The position numbers were made by a program, and so were the translations under genes. Source: Oligoflexus tunisiensis (GTDB lineage Bacteria > Bdellovibrionota_B > Oligoflexia > Oligoflexales > Oligoflexaceae). Taken from it: 64,000 nucleotides of DNA. Numbering within the stretch: position 1 is the stretch's first letter; every line of letters starts with the position of its first letter. The stretch lies in contig NZ_BDFO01000001.1 of assembly GCF_001748245.1 (NCBI RefSeq), forward strand, positions 6,539,346 through 6,603,345, given 5' to 3'. Below are positions 52,517-61,465 of this stretch, piece by piece. The notes below the pieces were generated by a model, which had not been told where the DNA came from, made no database searches, and worked only from the letters and a program-made list of their open reading frames with translations.

Positions 52517-52827
52517 CAAACTCCTATTCGTATGTTTTGTGTTCCAACTGTGAAGGCGATTTCCAGCTCTTCACCGTTTCTTTGATTGACTACAGTTCGC
52601 AGGGTGGTGCCTGGAATTGTCCGTTCGATTGAGTCGGCCAGGTCCCCTGTCAGTTCCAGGACCGAGGCCTCCGTGATCGCTCGATCGAGTTGAGCGAGAT
52701 AGGAAGTTCCAAACCAGCGAACCATCGGCCTGGATCCCTTCGGCGTTCGGACAGCGCGGCGGACGGCCTGCCTTAGCCATGTTTCTCCCTGGATCAGCGT
52801 CCCGAGGCGCTCATCCATTCCCATCAT
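52516..52827 (-). CDS. W: Baseplate protein W / gp25-like
   Basis: 103-aa gp25-fold sheath initiator: GETWLRQAVRRAVRTPKGSRPMVRWFGTSYLAQLD, followed by the typical beta end of the family (RTVVNQRNGEELEIAFTV). It sits between V and J in P2 order. Confidence 0.85.
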   Translation of the reverse strand: MMGMDERLGTLIQGETWLRQAVRRAVRTPKGSRPMVRWFGTSYLAQLDRAITEASVLELTGDLADSIERTIPGTTLRTVVNQRNGEELEIAFTVGTQNIRIGV

Positions 52828-53012
52828 GTGACACGCCCCTCAACCAGAGGTCCCCCATTGGGTGTCGTGCCGGTTACGGTGGCGTAGGCCGTTATATGGT
52901 CACTGATGGCCTTTGCTACCGCCTCCCAGGCTTTCCTGGGATCTCCGGCTGCTCCGGTTGCTGCAGCATGCATCGCGTCGGCAAGCGCCTTTTCTGTGCC
53001 TTTAAGAGCCAT
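52824..53012 (-). CDS. Small phage protein between V and W
   Basis: 62 aa, Ala-rich (MALKGTEKALADAMHAAATG), ATG start, overlapping the gp25 gene by 4 bp and starting 1 bp after V. Proteins like this are common in this position of P2-like phages; function unknown. Confidence 0.6.
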   Translation of the reverse strand: MALKGTEKALADAMHAAATGAAGDPRKAWEAVAKAISDHITAYATVTGTTPNGGPLVEGRVT

Positions 53013-53645
53013 TCAGCCGCCTACGGGGGAAGGTGGGGGACTGGGATCATCAGCCGCATCGGTGAACGAATCGAGGTTCTGGGTAATGGGAATCAGCTCA
53101 GTGGCTGCTGGCAGCAGTTTCTGTGGTCCCATCATCGTCGCCGTCTGTGACTGCGCGACAGACTTCAACCCCTGCGAGACGAGGGCGATGAGCTCGCCCT
53201 TCTCATTGCGAATGCTCGCCTTCTTCGTGTCAAAATCGATCCGTGTTGCCTTCACCCTTATGTTGAGATCCTTCTCCCGCTGAATAACCAAGGTGTTTGA
53301 CTTTGTGTCATAGCTGCATTCGAGACCATCCGAGTACCGGGCCAAGTGCAGGTCCCCGGATTTCGAGGGCGCGGGCCTGGAGCCCGAGTAGATGCCAGTG
53401 AGCGCAAAACCACTTGCCAGCTCACCACCAGGGCTAAGGACCAGAACCTGCTCACCGATTTCCGGCGGATCCCAGCTGATGGTATTGCCAGCCCGGCGTG
53501 CGAAGTAGGATAGCCAGCCGGTGGTATGCTCGCTGCTCAGGCGGACCTTGACCTTTGCTTTGGCGTGGTCCACTTCCGCGATTGTTCCCGGCCGCAGGAG
53601 GTTTTCGAGTCGGCGCATGATGTCCGCGACGGCGATTTCAAGCAT
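53013..53645 (-). CDS. V: Baseplate assembly/spike protein V
   Basis: Central spike subunit: an OB-fold at the N-terminus (PGTIAEVDHAKAKVKVRL, then SWDPPEIGEQVLVLSPGGELASGFALTGIYS), a beta-helix portion, and a C-terminal tail (residues 150-210) that lacks the P2 HxH iron-binding tip. 210 aa matches P2 V (211). It overlaps the upstream 154-aa gene by 8 bp. Confidence 0.85.
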   Translation of the reverse strand: MLEIAVADIMRRLENLLRPGTIAEVDHAKAKVKVRLSSEHTTGWLSYFARRAGNTISWDPPEIGEQVLVLSPGGELASGFALTGIYSGSRPAPSKSGDLHLARYSDGLECSYDTKSNTLVIQREKDLNIRVKATRIDFDTKKASIRNEKGELIALVSQGLKSVAQSQTATMMGPQKLLPAATELIPITQNLDSFTDAADDPSPPPSPVGG

Positions 53646-54102
53646 CCTGCTTGTCCCCGTTGATATAGACTTCGATGGGATTTCCTGGACCTGTTGGCTG
53701 CCAGGACGGCTTCTGATACCGAACGTGAAAGGTCAATTCCAAAGCAGCTAAGCGCTTCTCTCCGATCATTTCGTGGCCGAAGTCGATATCGTGCAAGACG
53801 CACTCGGCAACGGTCTTTTGAAAGCCTTCGTTCTGCTCAATCGCGGTGCGGATGCGCTCATATATCTCGACCAGGTCCGCTTCCGCATCATCGCCTGCGA
53901 CGGTGCAGGCTTCGACCACAAACAAGACCTCGCGGAAGTCGTAGAGGTTTTTCTGCTCAAGGAGCATGTCACGGTGAAAGTAGACGTTCAGGCAAGGCAG
54001 ATCTTCCATCGAAAGCCTGGATACTCTGGCGCTGAATCGCCTGAATTCCGGCATGGCTTTTTTCAGCGATTTCTCGAACTCCGATCGAACCTTGATAAGC
54101 AC
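53638..54102 (-). CDS. Phage tail completion/terminator-like protein
   Basis: 154 aa with a GTG start right after the previous stop. ARVSRLSMEDLPCLNVYFHRDML, EIYERIRTAIEQNEGF and LALELTFHVRYQ resemble head-tail completion proteins of the tail-terminator fold (lambda U-like), placed exactly where such a protein would be. Family assignment is by position and overall pattern, not by a hallmark motif. Confidence 0.55.
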   Translation of the reverse strand: MLIKVRSEFEKSLKKAMPEFRRFSARVSRLSMEDLPCLNVYFHRDMLLEQKNLYDFREVLFVVEACTVAGDDAEADLVEIYERIRTAIEQNEGFQKTVAECVLHDIDFGHEMIGEKRLAALELTFHVRYQKPSWQPTGPGNPIEVYINGDKQDA

Positions 54103-54393
54103 CTAGAAATTACGCTCCGATGTTTTTCGATCCACAATTCGCTCGAGATCGAGCTGCACAATACCGACGCCAGATAGTATTCGGGTTTTGATCGCATATC
54201 GCGCTCCGGTCCCGAGGTGCGTGACGATTGAATCAGCGTGAACCCCCTCAGCAGCGCTGGCATCCACCATGACCCGAGCGGCTCGTGTGATAAGGCCCGG
54301 GTCATTGGCAGGAGCGTTAGCATCCAGTTCAGTGAACACCCCTTTGAATTCTGTCTCAGGTGTACTGAATGCTGATTCCAGCTCCGGAATCAT
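54103..54393 (-). CDS. Lambda FII-like head-tail joining protein
   Basis: About 96 aa. The ATG at 54393 overlaps the capsid stop as ATGA. MIPELESAFSTPETEFKGVFTELD is followed by an all-beta end (TGARYAIKTRILSGVGIVQLDLERI) as in the Phage_attach family. Function as a head-tail joining factor is inferred from family and position. Confidence 0.65.
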   Translation of the reverse strand: MIPELESAFSTPETEFKGVFTELDANAPANDPGLITRAARVMVDASAAEGVHADSIVTHLGTGARYAIKTRILSGVGIVQLDLERIVDRKTSERNF

Positions 54394-55412
54394 GCAGCCA
54401 CGTCGACTAGACAAGCCGTATTCGGATCATAGGTCACAAGCAAGGGTGCGGATTGCAACATCACGAATCGCACGCTCGGGTCTTCGATCTCCCAGGACTT
54501 GGCAAAGATCGGCTGCGCTCTGAGGCCTGCCTTGAGATCAAGGATTGCCCCGAAATGCCTCACGCCCCTGATTTCGTCACAGGTGAAGAGAGCTTGCTTC
54601 GGTTTGATATAGAATTGACCGTCGTCCGATTTGCCTTCATGCACCCAGAAATGGACATTCCCATAATAGCCCTTGTAGATGAGCTGCTCGAAAGAAGACT
54701 CACCCGGAGTCTGCGGTATCGACAGCTCGGCGCCGCGGATGTATTCCGGAAGCATTTTTTGGATATCAGGACGGTTGCGGAAAATGTCCCATGCATCATA
54801 ACCAAGGACACAGGTTCGCGGCCGCGATTGATTATTGTTCAGGCCCGCGACTTCCCGCTGAAGATCTTCCAGCCACTTCGTCATCGAGGGGATCGCAGTG
54901 TTATCAGCCCAGCCTTTCGCACCGAGTACCTTGGTGAGGTTTGAGTTGCGGCCGAAGTCAAGCAGCGCATCGATACCTTCTCCTTTGATTGTGAGTTTGC
55001 CAGACTTGACCACTTCAGCCGCCATGAGTTCCAGACGGTTTCTGTGACGCTCGTAAAGGCGATTGACGTCATGGAGCAGGGCCTGCTCTGCACGCTGCAT
55101 TGGGGTGAGTTCGCCGCCAAACGCTTCGCCAGCGAGCCGATGAAAACCACGATCGGGTTTGAGATCGACCTTTTCCTTCATGTATGCGGGTTTAAAGGAC
55201 TTGGTCCTGTAACCCTGGCTTCGAAGCATCGGTGCTTCGACCAACGGATGGACAAAGGGCATGATGCCAGCTTTTTCGCCATCGGCTTCATCGAAGAAAA
55301 CTTCCTCTTTGTCACTTTGGACCTCAGTGGGAAAGTAGCGGTCCAGGAAATATCGGGATTTCGGTACAAGCTTTTCAACCAGGCGGTTGAGATAGTAAGT
55401 CGAGTAGATCAA
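54390..55412 (-). CDS. Major capsid protein (lambda gpE-like)
   Basis: 340 aa matching lambda E along its length: YRTKSFKPAYMKEKVDLKP, RQ-type helices with VKSGKLTIKGEGID, the RPRTCVLGYDAWDIFRNRPDIQ segment, and the ending EDPSVRFVMLQSAPLLVTYDPN. TTG 55412 is the first standard start but is 16 nt from GGGAG; the in-frame CTG at 55418 would be 10 nt away and give MSLIYSTYYL, like lambda E (MSMYTTAQLL). I keep TTG as the recorded start. It follows the decoration gene by 8 bp. Confidence 0.85.
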   Translation of the reverse strand: MIYSTYYLNRLVEKLVPKSRYFLDRYFPTEVQSDKEEVFFDEADGEKAGIMPFVHPLVEAPMLRSQGYRTKSFKPAYMKEKVDLKPDRGFHRLAGEAFGGELTPMQRAEQALLHDVNRLYERHRNRLELMAAEVVKSGKLTIKGEGIDALLDFGRNSNLTKVLGAKGWADNTAIPSMTKWLEDLQREVAGLNNNQSRPRTCVLGYDAWDIFRNRPDIQKMLPEYIRGAELSIPQTPGESSFEQLIYKGYYGNVHFWVHEGKSDDGQFYIKPKQALFTCDEIRGVRHFGAILDLKAGLRAQPIFAKSWEIEDPSVRFVMLQSAPLLVTYDPNTACLVDVAA

Positions 55413-55420
55413 TGACAGGC

Positions 55421-55816
55421 TCAGTCTTCTCCCTTTTCAATGTATATCGATAGCAGTCGGAGTTCATCTTTGATGCCTTCCAGGGTGTGCCCGTTGCCGA
55501 CTGTTAGGTCGAGCCCAAGAAAAGCACCGGCCAGATAGACTGGAGCAACGATGTCCTTGGTGGTCGCATCGACATCAACTTGCAGGATCGCGTATGGCTT
55601 TTCGCTTCCGTCTGCAATTGCTGTCTCATCGGCAGCCTTTGCTGCGCTGAGCACACATTTCTGTGATTCTGTTTTCTTGCCGAGGATCGAACCGGCGTTT
55701 AGGACCTGGCCTTTCTCAATCGTCACCGAGTCTCGACGTACAGGCCAATTGCCTTGATGAATAAATTCTGGTTTCCAGGATGAAACCTTTTTGAAGGACG
55801 GATCGAAATAGGGCAA
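55421..55816 (-). CDS. Head decoration protein (lambda D-like)
   Basis: TTG start with AAGGAG 5 nt upstream. 131 aa with VTIEKGQVLNAGSILGKKT, APVYLAGAFLGLDLTVG and the HDPD-family pattern of a beta-tulip protein. Lies between protease and capsid genes as in lambda. Confidence 0.8.
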   Translation of the reverse strand: MPYFDPSFKKVSSWKPEFIHQGNWPVRRDSVTIEKGQVLNAGSILGKKTESQKCVLSAAKAADETAIADGSEKPYAILQVDVDATTKDIVAPVYLAGAFLGLDLTVGNGHTLEGIKDELRLLSIYIEKGED

Positions 55817-57025
55817 TCAGGCTCCTTTGAACTTCAGACCGGAACGCTTCGCAAGATCAATCGCGGCGTCCTGCTGGGCATCAATCTTGTCTTTTTCGGA
55901 TGCATCAGCAGCCGGCATATCGAGAGCCACGAGCTTGCGATCGAATGTGAACCTGGGATCCTCCTTCGGCCGATGCTTTGGTGCTTCACTTCGTCTGGCT
56001 TCCAGCAGGATCTGGACGGCGGCATCCTGCGCGGACAAATTCTCTTTGTCAATAAGGCTCTGACAAAATTCGTCAGATACCTGCCCCTCTGCCAGCTGGC
56101 GAATCGTGGCCTCACGATCAACCTTGGCCTTTGCGGCTGCAAGCCCGCGCTGCACTCCGATCTCGATCAATTCCGCGGCCACTGCTGGGTGCTTTTCTGC
56201 AATGAAACTTGCAGTTATTTCCTGGGTCAATTTATGTTCTCCAGTTTGTTCAATGACGCCTTCGAGCGTCGAATTTCCATCGATCATGCCTCGCGTGGTA
56301 GCTTCCGCGCCGACGAATACTGCACCCTGCCCAAATCGGTCCATGACCACCGCGCGGCTTACGCCTCTATTCCGGGCGATTTTCTGTACGAAGACCTCCG
56401 CCAGCCCATCAATGACCCGCTGTACTTCAGCGGCGCCCGCCTCTGTGCCCGGATCCTGATTTTTCTTTGGGGATTGACTTGAGACGAACTTCAGCTCGCC
56501 ATCGGTTTTGTCAGATCTAAGGACAGATTGGACTCCGATGCTGCCTATGATTGCGGAATCGGATGCGTAGACTTTGTCGCAGGCACTGGCAATCCAGTAG
56601 GCTGCGCTCGCACCGGTACCACCGATGTAAGCGATTATCGACTTCTGACCGCGAGCGGCAAAGATATGATCGGCCAACTCACTGCAGCCCGATGCCTCAC
56701 CGCCTGGCGAGTCGATATCGAGGACTATGCTTTGGACCTTGGGCGAAGCGAGCATTTCGTGGAAATCCCGAAGGATGTTCTCGTAGCTGCTCGCCCCGCA
56801 ATGGTCAACAAGGAGTCCAGCGCGCTTGAAGAGCGGGCCGCGCACCGGAATGATTCCCACTCCTCCGCGAATGCTGGACTTGACCAGGTTCCCTGGCCTC
56901 TCGCCGATTTTTTTCTCAAGTGATTCGATACCGCCGTGACTCTGGGCAATTGATACCATTGTTCCCAGCGCGGCCTCAGTGATGGCCCAGGCTGATTCGG
57001 TAACGTAGTTCAGAGCAAAGGACAC
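55817..57025 (-). CDS. Head maturation protease, S49 family (lambda C-like)
   Basis: Signal-peptide-peptidase-A-like protease. GTG 57025 has GGGG 6 nt upstream and gives MSFALNYVTESAWAITEAAL, the usual opening; TTG 57082 is an alternative. DIDSPGGEASGCSELADH and IGGTGASAAYWIASACDKVYAS carry the substrate and Ser regions, and DSAIIGSIGV the typical following strand. The C-terminal 100 residues are charged (HRPKEDPRFTF), as in the scaffold-like tail of lambda C/Nu3. Its N-terminus has a decayed second copy at 59285-59510. Confidence 0.85.
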   Translation of the reverse strand: MSFALNYVTESAWAITEAALGTMVSIAQSHGGIESLEKKIGERPGNLVKSSIRGGVGIIPVRGPLFKRAGLLVDHCGASSYENILRDFHEMLASPKVQSIVLDIDSPGGEASGCSELADHIFAARGQKSIIAYIGGTGASAAYWIASACDKVYASDSAIIGSIGVQSVLRSDKTDGELKFVSSQSPKKNQDPGTEAGAAEVQRVIDGLAEVFVQKIARNRGVSRAVVMDRFGQGAVFVGAEATTRGMIDGNSTLEGVIEQTGEHKLTQEITASFIAEKHPAVAAELIEIGVQRGLAAAKAKVDREATIRQLAEGQVSDEFCQSLIDKENLSAQDAAVQILLEARRSEAPKHRPKEDPRFTFDRKLVALDMPAADASEKDKIDAQQDAAIDLAKRSGLKFKGA

Positions 57026-57433
57026 GTTTAACCCCACAGTTAACACATCCAGACCATAACTCGGCGACAGCTGTTCTATCAAGGTTCTGGGCGTTTACTG
57101 AGCTGTAAACAGCACATCTAAATTTCGGTCAATCCAACTGAAGCTTTTCGCTGGCAAGATCTTGACGAAAATGCTAAAAGTGTCGCCCTCAATTTAGGGG
57201 CAAGACCAAGTATGCAGTCTAATAGAATCAGTGCCATACAGAGTGATTTCCGAAGATGGGACCAAATGACAGATACGCTGCTCTGCTCCGAAATCCTCAA
57301 TGTGGTCAGGGAAGCAAAAAGCCACAATGGCTCCGCAGCAAGGTTTCTTTCAAATTCACTGGTACCTAGACATTTAGAGCGTTGGATGGATCAGCGCTTT
57401 GCTGATCCAGGGCCTATCGCGAGACTTCCTTTT
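57026..57433. other. AT-rich intergenic stretch with a hairpin
   Basis: No firm gene. A plus-strand frame (57212-57490, 92 aa) overlaps the HD gene and shows no family. TGGATCAGC and GCTGATCCA form a 9-bp hairpin at about 57387-57409 without a T run, between the HD gene end and the protease. Confidence 0.4.
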
Positions 57434-58840
57434 TCAAGAAGCTTTCTTCATCAATTCTTGCTTGATTTGTGCCAAGCGTTCGGTGAATAGATCATTTCTC
57501 CACATCACGTCGCTCTTGAAGTTCTCTGCGCCCGCTACAATGGAAAGATCTTTCCAATTCTTGAATTCTCCCATTGACGCAAGTTTGAACTTTTCCGCAA
57601 TGTAGATGACATTCACGTCCTTCACTATTTCTCTTTCTGGAATGGGAATTGTCACATATTTGGACTTTTGTGTTATTGTTTGCCTCATTTCTGCTGAGGC
57701 CAAACTAGATAATTCAAACGCGACTTTTGGATCTTCTGCCTTGCACTGCCTCGTGAAAATTTCATCTACAAATTTTTTCAGCCGCGCATCAAGGAACTTC
57801 TGCAGAAATTCAGACTCATCGAGCGTTCGGTGCGTCCATATATTCGTCTTCTGAACAAGTTCATCCTGCTGTAGTTTCAATGCTTCCGTGAACTCATACG
57901 ATATTCGTAGTGCGGATGGATGATAGTAAAGAATCTTGTACAGAGAGTTAAGGTTCACAAAGAAGTGATCAATAATGTGCAGTGTTTTAATCTGAGAAAC
58001 GATTCCAACATTAAATACCCCGTGACGTAAAGTCAAAACGGGAACCAATGATCTCAGGAATCGGGATGGCTCAATCTTCCCATAGTTTACGCCTGCCATC
58101 AATGAATCCCTGACCATGTAGTCCATTCTATCAACATCGAAGGGGCCACTGATAAATATCGACAGCAGAAGAGTAATGGCCCGCTTCTCTTCAAAATGGT
58201 TGCTCGTCAAATAATCTATGAGCATTTCCTTGCGGTACTTTGGATGAATCATCATCGCAATATCCTGAGTAGTCTCTTTGGAATAGCCTAATTCCCGTGC
58301 TATTTCGTTCAAATACAGGAGCGATATGTTTTCATGTTTGAAGGAATTGGATTCTTTAAGAAATTTTATGATGGTGAAGTCAAGGTGAGTAAGTTCTTCT
58401 TCTGCTTTTGCAAAAACGAAATTCTCCTTTTTAAGGAGCTTTGCATCCTCAAATGTATGGGAAAAAGGACCATGGCCAACATCATGAATGAGTGCAGAAA
58501 TTTCGAAGATGTCGCGCCAGTAGTCAGCGTCTTTTGAAAGTTTCTCCATTGCTTTTCTTGTGGTGCCGATTTTGAGCGATATATCCCCGATATCCTCCTT
58601 GATGCCACTAAATCGATCCCAATCGATTGTGAGAAAATTTTCAAAATTCCTCTTGGCGAGGCAATATGCGCCCAAAGAATGTTCGAATCTACTGTGCTGC
58701 ATGCCAGGGTACACCAAGTAGAGAAGTCCAGTCTGCTTAATACCTCTGAGTCTCTGGAAGAGAGGCATTTTGATGACCTTAGCGGCATTGTCTGAAATCT
58801 CGATATCACCGTGTATACTGTCTCTGATTAATTTCACCAT
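57434..58840 (-). CDS. SAMHD1-like HD-domain phosphohydrolase (predicted dNTPase)
   Basis: 468 aa. FQRLRGIKQTG, HSRFEHSLGAYC, LIHDVGHGPFSHTFED and DVDRMDYMVRDS give the metal-binding H..HD..D set of the SAMHD1/dGTPase branch. ATG 58840 with AAGGAG upstream. Known relatives cleave dNTPs, and dNTP depletion is an established anti-phage strategy, so a prophage-borne defence role is plausible but inferred. It lies as a cargo gene between portal and protease, is AT-richer than its neighbours, and is flanked upstream by a decayed portal 3' end. Confidence 0.82.
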   Translation of the reverse strand: MVKLIRDSIHGDIEISDNAAKVIKMPLFQRLRGIKQTGLLYLVYPGMQHSRFEHSLGAYCLAKRNFENFLTIDWDRFSGIKEDIGDISLKIGTTRKAMEKLSKDADYWRDIFEISALIHDVGHGPFSHTFEDAKLLKKENFVFAKAEEELTHLDFTIIKFLKESNSFKHENISLLYLNEIARELGYSKETTQDIAMMIHPKYRKEMLIDYLTSNHFEEKRAITLLLSIFISGPFDVDRMDYMVRDSLMAGVNYGKIEPSRFLRSLVPVLTLRHGVFNVGIVSQIKTLHIIDHFFVNLNSLYKILYYHPSALRISYEFTEALKLQQDELVQKTNIWTHRTLDESEFLQKFLDARLKKFVDEIFTRQCKAEDPKVAFELSSLASAEMRQTITQKSKYVTIPIPEREIVKDVNVIYIAEKFKLASMGEFKNWKDLSIVAGAENFKSDVMWRNDLFTERLAQIKQELMKKAS

Positions 58841-58965
58841 CGAGGGCTCCTTGTTTCCAATTCATTGCTGACATCGGAAACCGAGATCGTTTCCTCAAGA
58901 GCATTTTATCTGCTAGTTATGGATACAGCAGGCATCACGCTGTATGTAAATTATTACTTCAAGGT

Positions 58966-59262
58966 CTAATTTTCCTCTATGAATATCATCTTTTCACTCT
59001 GCAATTCTCTCAAATGTTTATCAAAGTTCCTCCCCTGACCTTCTACAATCGAGCGTCGAGACCGGATTCCATTATTGATTTCGCATTCGTTGGATTTCGA
59101 TTCCTTTAGCGAGTCAACCGACTCCATCGCAGTCCCGGTCCATTGTTTTGCGAGGTATGCCTGCCGGGCAAGCGAAATCATCGAACTCTGGCGCATCGAG
59201 CAAACCTGCGCGCACAGCACCGGTAATGATCTATTCTCAGACTATTTGCAAGGCAATCGAGA
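58966..59262 (-). pseudogene. Remnant of a second portal gene, 3' end
   Basis: Reads ARQAYLAKQWTGTAMESVDSLKESK, GIRSRRSIVEGQGRNFDKHLREL, clearly homologous to the intact portal C-terminus (RQAYLATQWTGAEMESIDQLKESK and TRSRRSIVESQGRDFDKHLRDY). The part before RQAYL is out of frame (AVRAGLLDAPEFDD appears in another frame) and similarity continues weakly to about 59262. It keeps a stop where the real portal stops. Confidence 0.85.
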
Positions 59263-59284
59263 ATGCGTGACGTTAACTGATAGC

Positions 59285-59510
59285 CTCTCAACCCAAGTAG
59301 TTCGCCCAACAATGCTCAAAAAAGGGATTTGTGCGCTTGAAAAGAGGACCGCGAACCGGAATGACGCCGATCACCTCACGGAAGCTGGGACTTGATCAAA
59401 TTGCGTTACGTTTCGCCGAGTTTTACTCAGCGATTCGATTGTCCCATGGCTCTTTGCAATAGGAACTATGGTCTCAAGACTGACCTCAGTTATGGTTCAG
59501 GTGAGGACGG
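59285..59510 (-). pseudogene. Remnant of a second head protease gene, 5' part
   Basis: In broken frames it reads TITEVSLETIVPIAKSHGTIESL and then VIGVIPVRGPLFKR, matching AITEAALGTMVSIAQSHGGIESL and GIIPVRGPLFKR of the intact protease. Frameshifts and stops are present, so it is dead. It directly precedes the portal remnant on the minus strand. Confidence 0.85.
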
Positions 59511-59769
59511 CTAGCTTATGTTGCCAGAAAACACTGTTTTCGAAAACAATGGTTCACATGATCAATTATTACTTTGTGTAAGAACCAGGTGACATCTCTG
59601 TCATCAGGCGTTAGCAATGTTGACGTCAATCTCGAGCAGACTCGTCTCTATCTGCTTGGAAAATCTGCTTATTCAGAGCACTCAAGAACGCCCCGATTTT
59701 TGCATTAATTGTAGAATGTATGCATGACTATCATTCAGCACAAAACTCTGATTCAGTTGGAGTGTCGAT

Positions 59770-60549
59770 ATGAAGCCGAAGGATCTTCTGGGATCTATTA
59801 CTACTGGACTATGCATTTTATTTGTCGGAACTTACATCTATTTTTATAGAGATATCGAGGAATGGAAGACTGAGGCATCTAGGAAGAAATCTGACATTGC
59901 TTCTGAAAGCGACACTGTCGCACGTGAGAAGATCCTTTCACCTGACAAGGTTTGCTTAAGAGATGAAGATCAATGCTACCAATTAGAAGCCCATCGCGCA
60001 GTAAAAATTGTGGTAAAGGATAGCAATGGTCGATGGACTCATGGCTCCGGAACTATATGGTGGTCTGATGATGGAGCTGCCGTTGTCATTGTAAGCAAGC
60101 ACCAGATTCGAGATGCAGTTTATATTCGTGATGAGACGAACGATCTTGTTGCCCATAACTACAGGCTTTCGAAAGTTGGAGATATTGGTATTGTGGCTTT
60201 TGGTCCCATCGAAGGCAAGGAATTTGAAGAAATTGAGTTTGCTACCTCCTATCGTCCTGTCGAATATGTAATATGGGAATATTCAAGAGATGACTTAGCT
60301 GGATTACGTTTCAGCCCTCTTCCTTGGCAGCAGCAAAGCAGAAGGAATTTCTTATTAGCGTACTTGAGTTCAAGAGCTGGGATGTCTGGGGGAGGAGTCT
60401 GGAATAGTTTAGGTGAATTTGTCGGCCCGCTTTCGGGCGGAAACGATGTGTTTGGAATATCAGCAATCTCTTGGGCTTCAGTACAACAAATGGGGGATTG
60501 GCGGCAAGAGAAGCTGGAGAATGTTCGTGATGAAATTGCAAGTGAATAA
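59770..60549 (+). CDS. Membrane-anchored trypsin-like serine protease
   Basis: 259 aa. One N-terminal membrane helix (GSITTGLCILFVGTYIYFY) is followed by a short coiled linker and an S1/trypsin-type domain. HGSGTIWW opens the barrel, VSKHQI carries the probable catalytic His, GDIGIVAF the Asp, and GMSGGGVWN the Ser. It is on the plus strand, opposite to the phage genes, AT-rich, and preceded by a gene-free AT-rich stretch (59511-59769) that should hold its promoter. Probably a cargo gene; target unknown. Confidence 0.7.
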   Translation: MKPKDLLGSITTGLCILFVGTYIYFYRDIEEWKTEASRKKSDIASESDTVAREKILSPDKVCLRDEDQCYQLEAHRAVKIVVKDSNGRWTHGSGTIWWSDDGAAVVIVSKHQIRDAVYIRDETNDLVAHNYRLSKVGDIGIVAFGPIEGKEFEEIEFATSYRPVEYVIWEYSRDDLAGLRFSPLPWQQQSRRNFLLAYLSSRAGMSGGGVWNSLGEFVGPLSGGNDVFGISAISWASVQQMGDWRQEKLENVRDEIASE

Positions 60550-60676
60550 GCAATTTCCTCGTGCATTGTACTGTTCAGTTGAGACTTTATTTAAGCGAAT
60601 GCAAATTATGTTATCTGCACACCCTATAGTTCTCAACAATAATTCCCATCGTAAGGTTTCCTGATTCTCATGCTGT

Positions 60677-60964
60677 TCAATCTCCTTTGCATTGATATTG
60701 ATACATCCGAAGAGCTTTATATGCAGTTGCAAAGCCATTGCGATTGAGGTCGCGGAAGAATTCCTGTGATGCTTGGATTTGCAGAAGATTGACGAATTGT
60801 TCGCAAACGGGGCGCGACTTGAACCGAGCATATTCAACACAATTCTTTCCATTATCGCATTGCTCCATGACGACTTTTAGGTCATTTCCGAACGGGTAAA
60901 CGGCTGTGGAGTATGAAAGCGTTGACGTAAAAAAAACAAATATTGCCAAGCTCTGGCTTTTCAT
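60677..60964 (-). CDS. Small secreted Cys-containing protein
   Basis: With the ATG at 60964 it has a signal peptide (SLAIFVFFTSTLSYSTA) and about 75 mature residues with four Cys (EQCDNGKNC, RPVC, YQC). No family recognised. Convergent with the membrane protease gene, 127 bp away; the two may form a cargo pair, but nothing proves it. Confidence 0.5.
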   Translation of the reverse strand: MKSQSLAIFVFFTSTLSYSTAVYPFGNDLKVVMEQCDNGKNCVEYARFKSRPVCEQFVNLLQIQASQEFFRDLNRNGFATAYKALRMYQYQCKGD

Positions 60965-61036
60965 ACGGGCCTCATTATTGATAGTGGCATGCTTGATTAC
61001 AAGAAGTGATTTGTGTTGCTCAAGCATCTATGAAAT

Positions 61037-61203
61037 TCAGGAAACCTGTTTGTCCTTTTCTCTTCTGTGTTCCGCCTCGGCTTCAAGTTTGCCCTTGTTA
61101 TACGCTTTCGATCCTGCTTTAATGAATTTTAGTAGAAGCACAACCCCTAGGGCCGGCATACCGAAAATCATAATTATCACACCAATTTCCATCGACCCCA
61201 TAA
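61037..61203 (-). pseudogene. Broken small membrane protein gene
   Basis: ATG 61203 has GAGGGA upstream and reads MEIGVIIMIFGMPALGVV, a membrane helix, then stops after two more residues. In another frame the rest continues as LLLKFIKAGSKAYNKGKLE to a stop at 61037. Removing one TG from GTGTG near 61140 would restore a protein of about 56 aa, so a 2-bp insertion is the likely lesion. Confidence 0.5.
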
Positions 61204-61465
61204 TTCCCTCTCGAAAGATAATGGGATATGCCCAATCATGGATGCAGTTTCGGTATTTTGCTGGACAAACTTCAATTTATCACCGGCTGCGTAGAAGTGT
61301 ATCGGCTTAGTCAACATTGTCGCTAACATTCTGTCGCTTGGCAGGATTGGATGTCACATTTAATGTCGCGCAAGCGACTGCCGAACCGGAAAATGGAGAA
61401 TTCGGCGATATTTCTTGCTATTTCGTATGATTTCAGAATCAGTGTTTTAATACCTAGAATTCGTT

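Noticed and set aside
57212..57490. Plus-strand 92-codon ORF between HD gene and protease
   Set aside because: No recognisable domain and it overlaps the HD gene; kept only as a note in the intergenic entry.
60478..60852. 124-codon minus-strand ORF at the end of the membrane protease gene
   Set aside because: It overlaps the protease 3' end and the secreted protein gene in another frame and has no supporting feature.
61021..61310. Plus-strand ORF over the broken small membrane gene
   Set aside because: The minus strand has the better ribosome site and membrane helix; the plus frame looks like noise.
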